Assembly (NCBI GenBank): GCA_937983075.1
Contig: CALKAQ010000046.1
Span: 1 to 17,995, forward strand
Reading direction: 5' to 3'
Source of the DNA: an uncultured bacterium
GTDB lineage: Bacteria; Bacillota; Limnochordia; DTU080; JAAYLA01
DNA length: 17,995 bases
A program made the position numbers and the translations under genes. The first letter of the stretch is position 1. Each line of letters starts with the position of its first letter. The notes under the pieces are model-generated. The model saw only the letters and a list, made by a program, of their open reading frames with translations, was not told the origin of the DNA and did not search any database. This document shows positions 6,129 to 13,800 of the stretch, one piece after another.

Positions 6129-6849
6129 GAAACGCGAGTTTTTAAGGTGTTTTAAAAACCAGTCCTACGTGGAACAACTGGAGAAAATCGAACGGAGGTT
6201 CGAGTTAAAGTATAACGAGGATAGCGATACCACTGAAATAACAATATACGGCGTGATCGGAGATTCGTGGTGGGAAGAATCTGTTTCGGCCTCTGACATC
6301 GATCGAGCATTAAGAGAAGCCAAAGGGGATCTCATTATTCACCTGAATAGCCCAGGGGGCGACGCATTTGATGGTATCGCGATTTACAACAGGCTGAAAC
6401 AGTATGACGGGAAAGTGACGATCTATGTTGATGGTTGGGCATGTTCGGCCGCTTCCGTAATTGCTATGGCCGGCGATGAGGTGGTTATGGGTCTGGGCTC
6501 CATGATGATGATCCACGAGGCATGGAGTATTGTTCTTGGCTCGAAGAGAGATATGCGGAAAGAAGCTGATATTCTGGAACAACTTGAAGAGGGTATCATC
6601 GACATCTACATGACGAAGGCGAATGTCAGCCGTGAAGAGATCAGGCAGATGGTCGATGACGAGACGTGGTTTTCCGCCCAAGAAGCAGTTGATATTGGAT
6701 TCGCCACTTCCATCATGGACGAGAAAGACCAAGAAATCGCCAATTTACGAGCACAGTTGGCTGCTGTGCAAAGTGAGTTGTTACAACTGAAAAATCATCA
6801 AAACCATGAACCGAAACCGGAAACCCGGGAACAGAGGTTCATTTTTTAA
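6121..6849 (+). CDS. ClpP-like prohead maturation protease (S14)
   Basis: This 242-residue serine protease would cleave the capsid protein's N-terminal scaffold domain during head maturation. It has HLNSPGGDAFDGIAIYN (74-90), the nucleophile S109 in DGWACSAAS, H132 in MMMIHEAW, and an acidic third residue near D180/E181 in DDETWFSAQEA. A C-terminal helix (about 200-222, EIANLRAQLAAVQSELLQL) looks like a coiled coil and could act as a scaffold or prohead-binding tail. The start ATG at 6121 follows GGAAGGGGGTGAG (6101-6113); an upstream GTG/ATG extension into the portal gene lacks a ribosome site. It lies between portal and capsid, as expected. Confidence 0.92.
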   Translation: MSRKREFLRCFKNQSYVEQLEKIERRFELKYNEDSDTTEITIYGVIGDSWWEESVSASDIDRALREAKGDLIIHLNSPGGDAFDGIAIYNRLKQYDGKVTIYVDGWACSAASVIAMAGDEVVMGLGSMMMIHEAWSIVLGSKRDMRKEADILEQLEEGIIDIYMTKANVSREEIRQMVDDETWFSAQEAVDIGFATSIMDEKDQEIANLRAQLAAVQSELLQLKNHQNHEPKPETREQRFIF

Positions 6850-6872
6850 TTCCAAAAAGGAGGTCATATCAA

Positions 6873-8042
6873 ATGACTATGAAGCTGAAAGGAACTATGA
6901 AAAATTTCGAGGCGAAAAAAGAAGCTTACATGAATTTAGTGAAGGAAGGAGCAGACACTGATGCACAGGCGCAAGCCTGGAATGAATTGCAGGATGCCCT
7001 GGTCGAGGATCTGACTGAAAAAATCCTTACTCAGGTCCGGACCGAGAACATGGATGCTCAGATCTTGGCAGCTCGGGGGCAAAATGTACTGACCTCTGAG
7101 GAACGCAAGTTTTTTAACGAGGTCATCGATTTTGGTGGGTTTGCCGAGGATTCGATCTTGCCGATTACCACTCAAGAACGGGTGTTTGAGGACTTGGTTG
7201 CTGAACATCCGCTGCTTGAAGAAATCGGTCTGCAAGATCTAGGAGCCGTTACCCGGTTCATTTACGCTGATCCGACTAAAGCGTATGCGTGGGGTAATTT
7301 GTTCGGCGAAATTAAAGGACAAGTCGGTTCCGCATTCCGGGAAGAGCAGATCAACCAACTAAAGTTGACAGCCTTTGCGGTAATTCCGAAAGACCTGCTC
7401 GAACTTGGTCCTGAATGGGTAGAGCGCTATGTTCGCCGGTTGCTGGTTGAATCCTATTCCGTTGGCTTGGAGTATGGCTTTATCAAAGGCCGTGGTCCTT
7501 CTCAAAACGAACCGATTGGTCTCATGAAGGACGTTAATCCTGATACGGGTGCTGTCACGGACAAAACGTCTTCCGGCACGCTCACATTCGCGCCGTCCCA
7601 GTTCGGTGAGGTTGTGGCCGGTGAGCTGCATGATGTTATCAAGGCGTTGTCGACTGATGCTAAAGGAAAAGCCCGCAAGGTGCTGAACAAAGTTGTGATG
7701 GTCGTGAACCCGGTCGACGCAATCAGCGTCCAGGCGCGCAACACGATCCAGACGTCGAACGGCCAGTGGGTGACGGCGTTGCCGTACAATATCAAGGTTG
7801 TAGAGTCCGAAGAAGTTCCGCAAAAGAAAGCAATTTTCTTTGTGAAAGGTCAATATTTGGCTGCTTTGGCCGGCGGTTATAAAGCTAATCGCTATGATCA
7901 AACCCTGGCCATTGAGGATGCCATGCTGTATACACTCAAGCAGTTCGCTAATGGTAAGCCGTTAGACAACAAAGCTGCTTTGGTCTACGACCTGGACATC
8001 AAATTTGGCAGCGGCGGCAACGAGGAAGAAGAGACTCCTTAA
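6873..8042 (+). CDS. Major capsid protein, HK97 fold
   Basis: This 389-residue protein starts with a charged helical region (about residues 1-85) that resembles the delta domain removed by the upstream protease. The HK97-like body follows: RFIYADPTKAYAWGNLFGEI, a P-domain helix GLEYGFIKGRGPSQNEPIGLM, and a C-terminal A-domain. Length and order fit the Phage_capsid family. The very strong AAAAAGGAGG (6855-6864) and the terminator over its stop codon fit a protein needed in hundreds of copies. The C-terminal tail (GGNEEEETP) is acidic and encoded by the left arm of that terminator. Confidence 0.94.
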   Translation: MTMKLKGTMKNFEAKKEAYMNLVKEGADTDAQAQAWNELQDALVEDLTEKILTQVRTENMDAQILAARGQNVLTSEERKFFNEVIDFGGFAEDSILPITTQERVFEDLVAEHPLLEEIGLQDLGAVTRFIYADPTKAYAWGNLFGEIKGQVGSAFREEQINQLKLTAFAVIPKDLLELGPEWVERYVRRLLVESYSVGLEYGFIKGRGPSQNEPIGLMKDVNPDTGAVTDKTSSGTLTFAPSQFGEVVAGELHDVIKALSTDAKGKARKVLNKVVMVVNPVDAISVQARNTIQTSNGQWVTALPYNIKVVESEEVPQKKAIFFVKGQYLAALAGGYKANRYDQTLAIEDAMLYTLKQFANGKPLDNKAALVYDLDIKFGSGGNEEEETP

Positions 8043-8062
8043 TAGGGGTCTCTTCTTTTTTA
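8026..8062 (+). terminator. Intrinsic terminator over the capsid gene stop
   Basis: AAGAAGAGAC (8026-8035) pairs perfectly with GTCTCTTCTT (8048-8057). Three further pairs (8036-8038 with 8045-8047, one G-U) give 13 bp and a 6-nt loop, and a seven-T run ends at 8062. The capsid stop codon TAA (8040-8042) lies in the loop and stem, so ribosomes finishing translation would cover it. Confidence 0.85.
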
Positions 8063-8084
8063 ACTTGCCCAAGGGGGTGAGAGA

Positions 8085-8306
8085 ATGTATCGGGTAGTTC
8101 GTCGTTTCAAAGACACGAAGCATGATGGACACATTTACCAGGTGGGCGATGTATATCCCGCTGAAGGATACAAAGCGACAAAAAAGCGACTTGAAGAATT
8201 GGCCACTACGAAAAACAAATACGGTAAGGTGTTCATCGAAGCGGTGAACGAAGACCACGACCAAACGGATCAACCGGAAGACGAGAATACCGTTGAAGAG
8301 GAGTGA
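8085..8306 (+). CDS. Small post-capsid protein, unknown function
   Basis: This 73-residue protein has a compact N-terminal part (MYRVVRRFKDTKHDGHIYQVGDVYPAEG), which reads like a small SH3-like barrel, a helix with KRLEELATTKNKYGKVFIE, and a very acidic tail (EDHDQTDQPEDENTVEEE). Similar short proteins sit between capsid and head-tail connector genes in many Firmicute siphoviruses, and their function is not established; decoration or head stability is possible. The start ATG follows AAGGGGGTGAG (8071-8081) with a short 3-nt gap. It is the first gene downstream of the capsid terminator. Confidence 0.75.
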   Translation: MYRVVRRFKDTKHDGHIYQVGDVYPAEGYKATKKRLEELATTKNKYGKVFIEAVNEDHDQTDQPEDENTVEEE

Positions 8307-8311
8307 TCTTG

Positions 8312-8599
8312 ATGTCTGCTATCACTCCCGAAATTGTTGAAGAGTTCAAACGTCGGATGCACCTTGATGATGACGAAGATGGCAATCTACAACGGATTCT
8401 GGAAGCGTCATATGCCGACTTAACCCGTATTTGTGGGGAGTATGACTTGAGCGATCCCGTGTTTCGGGAACTGATCTTTGAACGTTCCAGGTACGCCTAT
8501 AATGATGCGCTCGAATATTTCTACACCAATTTCATTACACAGATTAACAACTTGATGATGGCGAAAGCACTGGAGTCTGGTGATGGCGATGACGTATAA
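8312..8599 (+). CDS. Head-tail connector protein, gp6-like
   Basis: This 95-residue, mostly helical protein has the pattern ITPEIVEEFKRRMHLDDDED, then LQRILEASYADLTRICGEYDL and ELIFERSRYAYNDALEYFY. The pattern is typical of the HK97 gp6/phage_connect adaptor that forms the ring below the portal. The ATG at 8312 is chosen over the GTG at 8303 because GAGGAG (8298-8303) lies 8 nt before it. It overlaps the head-closure gene by 17 nt at its 3' end. Confidence 0.85.
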   Translation: MSAITPEIVEEFKRRMHLDDDEDGNLQRILEASYADLTRICGEYDLSDPVFRELIFERSRYAYNDALEYFYTNFITQINNLMMAKALESGDGDDV

Positions 8600-8954
8600 C
8601 CCGAATATCTATAACGAGCGCAGAAATTCGGGCAGGTATCGCCATCGAATCATCATACAGCGCTACGAATCAATTGTGGATGAAGAAGGGATCGCAAAAC
8701 ATGATTGGGTACCGGTAGCGACGGTTTGGAGCGCACGAAAACCACTCACCACTCGTTGGCGCGAGTATTTCCAAGCTGCCGGTGTGAATGCCGAGAAGAT
8801 GTTCCAGTACGAAATCCGGTATCGCGAGGGTATCACCGAGGAAATGCGGATTGTTGATCGTGATCGTATCTATGAAATCAAAGCGGTGTTGGACGATGTA
8901 AACGGTGATGGACGTGAAACATTGATCATGGCGTTAGAGGTGACGGCAGGATGA
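8583..8954 (+). CDS. Head closure protein, SPP1 gp16-like head-tail adaptor
   Basis: This 123-residue, beta-rich protein has the family pattern RYRHRIIIQRYESIVDEEG, VATVWSARKPLTTRWREYFQAAG and IRYREGITEEMRIVDRDRIYEI. It matches head-tail joining proteins (phage_H_T_join) that plug the connector after packaging and dock the tail. The ATG at 8583 is placed by GGAG at 8572-8575; ATG at 8589 is possible. It ends with the ATGA overlap to the next gene. Confidence 0.87.
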   Translation: MAMTYNPNIYNERRNSGRYRHRIIIQRYESIVDEEGIAKHDWVPVATVWSARKPLTTRWREYFQAAGVNAEKMFQYEIRYREGITEEMRIVDRDRIYEIKAVLDDVNGDGRETLIMALEVTAG

Positions 8955-9331
8955 TTGAGTTACAAGGCGTTGATGACATGTTGGCCGAAATCCGTCGTCG
9001 CTTGGGCAACGCATCAGCCCGCTTGGAATCAAAAGCACTTCGAGCGGCTGGCGAAGTCATTGCAGAAGAGGAACGTTCCCTTGTGAACAGGTCTGACCGC
9101 AGTGGACCGCACGTCCAAGACGACATCTACGTCACACGTGTGGTTCGGAAAGAGGGTCGGAAATACGTGTTGATTCGAACATCAAAGAAGACAAATTGGC
9201 GTCTTCACTTTCTTGAATATGGAACGTCGAAAATGTCAGCGAGGCCGTTCAAAGAACCGGCATTCCATGCGAAGAAGGGCGAAGCTCTTCGAATACTTGC
9301 CGATGAGTTTCGAAAGGGGCTGAGAGAATGA
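8951..9331 (+). CDS. HK97 gp10-like head-tail/tail completion protein
   Basis: This 126-residue protein has the sequence pattern of the HK97-gp10_like family: an N-terminal MIELQGVDDMLAEIRRRLG, a long helix, then RSGPHVQDDIYVTR and the conserved LHFLEYGTSKMSARPFKEPAF. Family members sit between head closure and tail terminator genes and are thought to join or complete the tail. It overlaps both neighbours by 4 nt (ATGA at 8951-8954 and 9328-9331), which signals coupled translation. Confidence 0.9.
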   Translation: MIELQGVDDMLAEIRRRLGNASARLESKALRAAGEVIAEEERSLVNRSDRSGPHVQDDIYVTRVVRKEGRKYVLIRTSKKTNWRLHFLEYGTSKMSARPFKEPAFHAKKGEALRILADEFRKGLRE

Positions 9332-9705
9332 TCACGGATATCAAAACCCGGATCAGGTCAGCCCTCTTGGTCAACACTGATTTGGTTGAGCTTCTCGGTA
9401 AGGACAAACATGGAAACGTTCCGATATATCAACTCAGGGCAGGTGATCCCGAAAAATTCCCTCGGATCACTTTTTTTGAAGTTGACAACCGTGACAACGA
9501 GTTCGCCGATGACCAACCCATTGCATCTCAGATTGTGGTCCAAATTGATGTTTGGAACACAGCAAGCACCTCGGCCATCGCGGGGCAGGTGAACAAAACA
9601 ATGAAGGCGCTCGGATTCACTCGATCCAGCGCCCCTGATTTCTATGAAGAGGATACAAAAGTTTTTCATAAAGCAATGCGATTTCGAACCACGTTGCAAA
9701 ATTAA
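9328..9705 (+). CDS. Tail terminator / tail completion protein, gp17-like
   Basis: This 125-residue protein has ITDIKTRIRSALLVNTDLVELLG, FPRITFFEVDNRDNEFADDQ and the strand QIVVQIDVWNT, as in SPP1 gp17/DUF3168-type proteins that cap the tail tube at the head-proximal end. It follows the gp10-like gene and directly precedes the tail tube gene, which is the usual order. Translation is coupled by the ATGA overlap; no separate strong ribosome site is seen. Confidence 0.8.
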   Translation: MITDIKTRIRSALLVNTDLVELLGKDKHGNVPIYQLRAGDPEKFPRITFFEVDNRDNEFADDQPIASQIVVQIDVWNTASTSAIAGQVNKTMKALGFTRSSAPDFYEEDTKVFHKAMRFRTTLQN

Positions 9706-9722
9706 TTTAAGGAGTGATTCAA

Positions 9723-10316
9723 ATGGCTGGCATAACTGTTGGTTTGGACATGATCTACTATGCTATTTTGCAGGAGGACACCGACACGGTCGATACTCCG
9801 GCCGCATACAGCACACCCAAGAGAATCCCGGGAGCCATTTCCTTGACGATCACACCAAACGTGAACAGTTCCACTCTTTATGCCGACGACCAGGCGGCAG
9901 AAACGGACACTAACCTGGGCGACATTGCGTTTTCCATGAACGTGAAAGACCTTCCCAACGAAGTCCTGGCGGATCTGCTTGGCCACAAACTTGACTCCAG
10001 AGGCGGCCTGGTTCGCTCGAAAGATGATGTCGCGCCGTATGTAGCGATTGGGTATCGGCGCCGGAAGTCCAACGGGGAATACCGATACATCTGGAATTAC
10101 AAGGGCAGATTTCAACCGGAAACACAAGAAGCAAACACCAAAACCGATACACCGAGCTTCCAAACGCCGACAATCACGGCAACGTTCTTACCGCGCACCT
10201 ATGATGGCTTGTGGCAGTACGTCGTAAACAGCGATGACGAGGGTGTTGATTCTGAAATGATTGCTACTTGGTTCAATGAGGTGGTTGAACCGGACTTCAA
10301 TCCGCCTACGCCGTGA
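9723..10316 (+). CDS. Major tail tube protein, phi13 family
   Basis: This 197-residue protein begins MAGITVGLDMIYYAILQED and contains TPKRIPGAISLTITPNVNSS, TNLGDIAFSMNVKDLP and YRYIWNYKGRFQPETQEANT, as in phi13-type major tail proteins that stack as hexameric rings around the tape measure. The ATG at 9723 follows AAGGAG (9710-9715) and is better placed than the in-frame codon at 9714. A perfect palindromic terminator begins 4 nt after the stop, consistent with very high expression relative to the genes that follow. I see no added Ig-like domain. Confidence 0.9.
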   Translation: MAGITVGLDMIYYAILQEDTDTVDTPAAYSTPKRIPGAISLTITPNVNSSTLYADDQAAETDTNLGDIAFSMNVKDLPNEVLADLLGHKLDSRGGLVRSKDDVAPYVAIGYRRRKSNGEYRYIWNYKGRFQPETQEANTKTDTPSFQTPTITATFLPRTYDGLWQYVVNSDDEGVDSEMIATWFNEVVEPDFNPPTP

Positions 10317-10319
10317 GTC

Positions 10320-10349
10320 AAGAGAGAGGTGTACACCTCTCTCTTTTTT
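10320..10349 (+). terminator. Intrinsic terminator after the tail tube gene
   Basis: The sequence 10320-10345 is a perfect 26-nt palindrome (AAGAGAGAGGTGT and its exact complement). It folds to an 11-bp stem with a GTAC loop, and the run of six T covers 10344-10349. It lies 4 nt after the tail tube stop and 23 nt before the gpG start. Confidence 0.9.
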
Positions 10350-10371
10350 CTATAACAAGGAGGGGACACGG

Positions 10372-10674
10372 ATGAAAATTACGTTGCGAATCGATGGGAA
10401 GGATAAGACGTTTAGTACCGATTTCATCCCTGGTCGTATTTTTCGCCAGGCAATTGAAATCTCCGTTAAAGTTGATTTTCGAAATCTGAAACCCGAAACG
10501 CTTGATACGTTGGTTGATTTTGTTGTCGATGCTTATAATAAACAATTTACCCGTGATGAATTCTATGACGGTATTGATGCGAGAAATTTTGTAACAACCA
10601 TTTTGGATACCGTCAATCAAATCACAGGAAGTGTGACCGATGCGATCGGAGCTGATCCAAACGACCCAAACTAA
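10372..10674 (+). CDS. Tail assembly chaperone gpG-like (zero-frame product)
   Basis: This 100-residue protein begins MKITLRIDGKDKTFSTDFIPG and then has helical segments (RIFRQAIEISVKVD, LDTLVDFVVDAYNKQF). It is the usual first half of the gpG/gpGT chaperone pair that lies between the tail tube and tape measure genes and loads the tape measure for tube polymerisation. The ATG at 10372 follows AAGGAGGGG (10358-10366). The stop TAA lies directly after a -1 slippery heptamer, so a fraction of ribosomes would make the longer gpGT form. Confidence 0.85.
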   Translation: MKITLRIDGKDKTFSTDFIPGRIFRQAIEISVKVDFRNLKPETLDTLVDFVVDAYNKQFTRDEFYDGIDARNFVTTILDTVNQITGSVTDAIGADPNDPN

Positions 10675-10859
10675 TCACGGAGGGCATAGACCCTCTGGAA
10701 TTCATTCATGAGTTTTATTCGGTGCACCTGAAACAAGGACGCACACTCACGGAAATCGACGAGATGGACATCTTGTTTTATTTCCGCATTTTAAGACACG
10801 AACGTGAAAAACAAGAAAAAGAACAACTCGCAAGAGTTGATGAATTTGGCTTTATTTAG
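10372..10859 (+). CDS. Tail assembly chaperone gpGT, -1 frameshift product
   Basis: After a -1 slip at CCCAAAC (10665-10671) reading continues from CTA at 10671 to TAG at 10857-10859. This adds 62 residues and gives about 162 in all. The T part opens LITEGIDPLEFIHEFYSVHL, then has KQGRTLTEIDEMDILFYF and a charged helix ending DEFGFI. The KQGRTL...DEMDI pattern is typical of T domains, which bind the tape measure. The T part has no start codon with a ribosome site of its own, and it ends 11 nt before the tape measure ATG. Frameshifting is predicted from sequence and position. Confidence 0.82.
10665..10697 (+). promoter_or_regulatory. Programmed -1 ribosomal frameshift site
   Basis: The heptamer CCCAAAC (X XXY YYZ in the zero frame, codons CCA AAC) is followed at once by TAA. 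Six nt later a 7-bp stem pairs 10678-10684 with 10691-10697 (one G-U) around a 6-nt loop. Slippery site, spacer and stimulatory hairpin are thus all present at the G/T junction. Confidence 0.85.
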
Positions 10860-10870
10860 GGGGTGAGGGA

Positions 10871-13800
10871 ATGGCTGAGCAAATCGAAGTCGCTGGTCTG
10901 GTCACAAAAATAGCGGTTGACGACACGATGTTTGAGAAATCTATGGCTGAGCTTCAACGGCAAATGAAACTGGTTGAGTCTGAGTTTAAAAAAGCCTCGT
11001 CTGGACTGGACCAGTTTGGTCAAGGCACGGAAGGATTGAAACTCAAAGCCGACTCACTCTCCAAACAGCTTGAACTTCAGGGTGCAGTAGTCGCCAAACT
11101 GAATGAGCAATATCAGAAGTCCGCCGAAGAAAAAGGCAAGGACGCTATCGAAACTCAAAAGCTGGAGACGCGGTTAAACAATGCTGTCGCCAAGTACAAT
11201 CAGCTTGAATCCCAATTGAGACAAACGAACCAGGAATTGGCCGTTCAGTCGAGTCGGTGGACGCAATTGGGCCAATCCATGCAAAAGGCTGGTGACCGGC
11301 TTCAGAAGATTGGGAGAGGCTTGGAAAGTGCTGGGAAATCTCTAACAGTTGGGCTGACAGCTCCTTTAACCGCAATAGGTGGTCTGGCAACAAAAGCATC
11401 CATCGATTTTGAATCGGCGTTCGCCGGAGTCCGGAAGACGGTCGACGCGACAGAGGAAGAATTCGCGGTACTGAGCGAAGGCATTCGCAAGATGGCGCGT
11501 GAAGATGTGCCGGTGGCCGCCACGGAGATCGCGAAGGTCGCGGAAGCGGCTGGCCAGCTGGGCATTCAGAAAGATGCCATTCTCGGTTTCACCCGGACGA
11601 TGATCGACCTTGGTGTGGCCACAAACCTGACAGGAGATCAGGCGGCCACAGCGCTCGCTCGCCTTGCAAACATCACACAGATGAATCAGCAAGATTTCGA
11701 TCGTCTCGGAGCGACCATCGTTGAACTCGGCAACAATCTCGCGACGACCGAGGCTGAGATCGTCGAAATGGCTCTTAGATTGGCGGGTGCCGGGAAGCAA
11801 ATTGGATTAACCGAGGCTCAAATTCTCGCATTCGCAGGCTCTCTATCCAGTGTAGGGATCGCTGCGGAGGCCGGGGGCTCAGCGTTTTCTAAACTGATGA
11901 TCACGATTGCTAATGAGGTTGCTACAGCTGGAGAAAAACTGAGCCAATTTGCCGCAGTTGCAGGTATGTCAGCATCGCAATTCCAAAAAGCATTCCAAGA
12001 AGATGCCGCTGGTGCGATCATTTCGTTTATCGAAGGTCTTGACGGCATCGCCCGGAGTGGCGGAAATGTTTTTGGGGTTCTTGAAGAACTCGGGTTGACC
12101 GAGATTCGCCTGCGTGATGCCATTCTTCGCGCCGCTGGTGCCGGCGATTTGTTTCGGGAGTCGATTGAACTCGGCTCCCGGGCATGGGATGAGAATCTTG
12201 CGCTTACCAAAGAAGCCGAACAACGGTATGCGACAAGCGCTTCCCAACTTCAGATGCTGAAAAACAGGCTTGCGGATGTCGGTATCACTCTGGGCGACGC
12301 GCTGGTTCCCGCGCTTCTGGATGTCCTGAAGGCGATGGAGCCGCTCTTCCGGGCGATTGAAAATGGTGCTCGCTGGTTCTCCGAATTGGATACCGGAACA
12401 CAAAGGACAATCATCGCCATATCGGCCCTGGTCGCTGCACTTGGACCGACGATAGTTGTAATCGGTAAACTGGTCACATCAATTGGTTCAATCGTAACAG
12501 CACTAGGATCTATGTCTGCTGCGATCGGTGCAGCTGGGGGAGCCGCAGCAGTATTTTCAAAAGGCATTGCTGCTATTGCAGGTCCAATTGGTATAGCTAT
12601 CGCTTCGATCGGTTTATTGACCACAGCAGTGATACAACTGAAACGAACCTTTTCTGCAGATGCTATTCCGGCCGTGCAGACGTTTGAAAGTCAAGCGGCA
12701 GCTAGTTTGGAACGAGCGTCTGGCAGCTTTGCGAAATTCCGTCAAGACGCACAGGCCGATCTGAAGCAAACAGCACAGGTCGCAAAGACCGAAGGTGCTG
12801 TCATCGGAGAGAACGTTGCAAAGGGAGTTACCTCTGGCACAAGCAAGGCGAAAGATCAAGCTATCGCAGACATGCGTGAGATGGTCGAACGGATGAAAGA
12901 AACCGTAGACCGCAACACATCCTCGCTGAACCGATTGGGCGATGCGATCACAACCGCTCTGAAACGGCAGTACGAGGAAATGGAGCGGGCGCAGATTGCG
13001 GCTCTGGAAAAGCAGATTGAGAATGAACGCAAAGCGTCCGATGAGCGGATCCGGATCTACGACGCTGAGTACGCTGAAAAACTGAAGCTGATCGACGAGG
13101 AGGCCTATCTTCAGATCAAGGCCATCCAGGACCAGATCGACGCCATCGACAAGTTGACCGAGGCCGAGGAACGTGCGCGCCGTGAAGAAGAATATCGCAA
13201 CCGCATAGCTGAATATCAGCGTCGTCTGGCCGAGGCAACGTCTGCCGAAGAACGCGCAAAAATTCAGCAGGAAATGGCAAAAATGGTCGCCGACTACGAG
13301 CGGCAACTCATACTCGAACAGCGGAAGGCACAAAAAGAAGCCCTCCGTGAGCAGATCGAGGAAATCAAAGCCGCGGCAAACGAGCGAAAAGAACAACTTA
13401 AACGGGAGCTCGAGGAAAAGAAGGCCGCGGAGAAAGACTTCTTGCAAGCGACGCTTGACCGTCTCAACGATGAGAAAGATGCGGTCAAGGCACACTTTAA
13501 CGAGCTGACCGAAACCGAGGCCCTCCAAGCCGAGGCTCGGAAGTTGATTGTCGAACAGAACAACGAGGAAATCGTGCGCCTACTCGAAACATATAACCCA
13601 AAATGGCAAGATGCTGGTCAGAGTTTCGCCGATGCGTTCAAAGAGGGGTTAAACAGCGAAAAACAATCAATTGAGGAAGCTGTTCGCGAGATCGTCGACA
13701 TCGCACCAGTGATCGACGATCAAGTGCGCGAACTGGATCGATTGCAGTCAAAACTCAAGGAGCTTGAGGCGACAACTAAAGGATCAGCTGGATCTGCGGG

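Noticed and set aside
7359..7901. Open frame of 180 codons on the minus strand inside the capsid gene
   Set aside because: Antisense shadow of a clearly recognised capsid gene, with low-complexity arginine-rich sequence and no initiation signal.
10675..10859. The region between gpG and the tape measure as a non-coding gap or separate gene
   Set aside because: It has no initiation signal of its own and is open in the -1 frame from a slippery heptamer, so it is the T part of gpGT.
12614..13528. Long open frame of 304 codons on the minus strand inside the tape measure gene
   Set aside because: It mirrors the charged coiled-coil repeat codons of the real gene, has a leucine/phenylalanine-rich improbable composition, and shows no ribosome site or neighbours on that strand.
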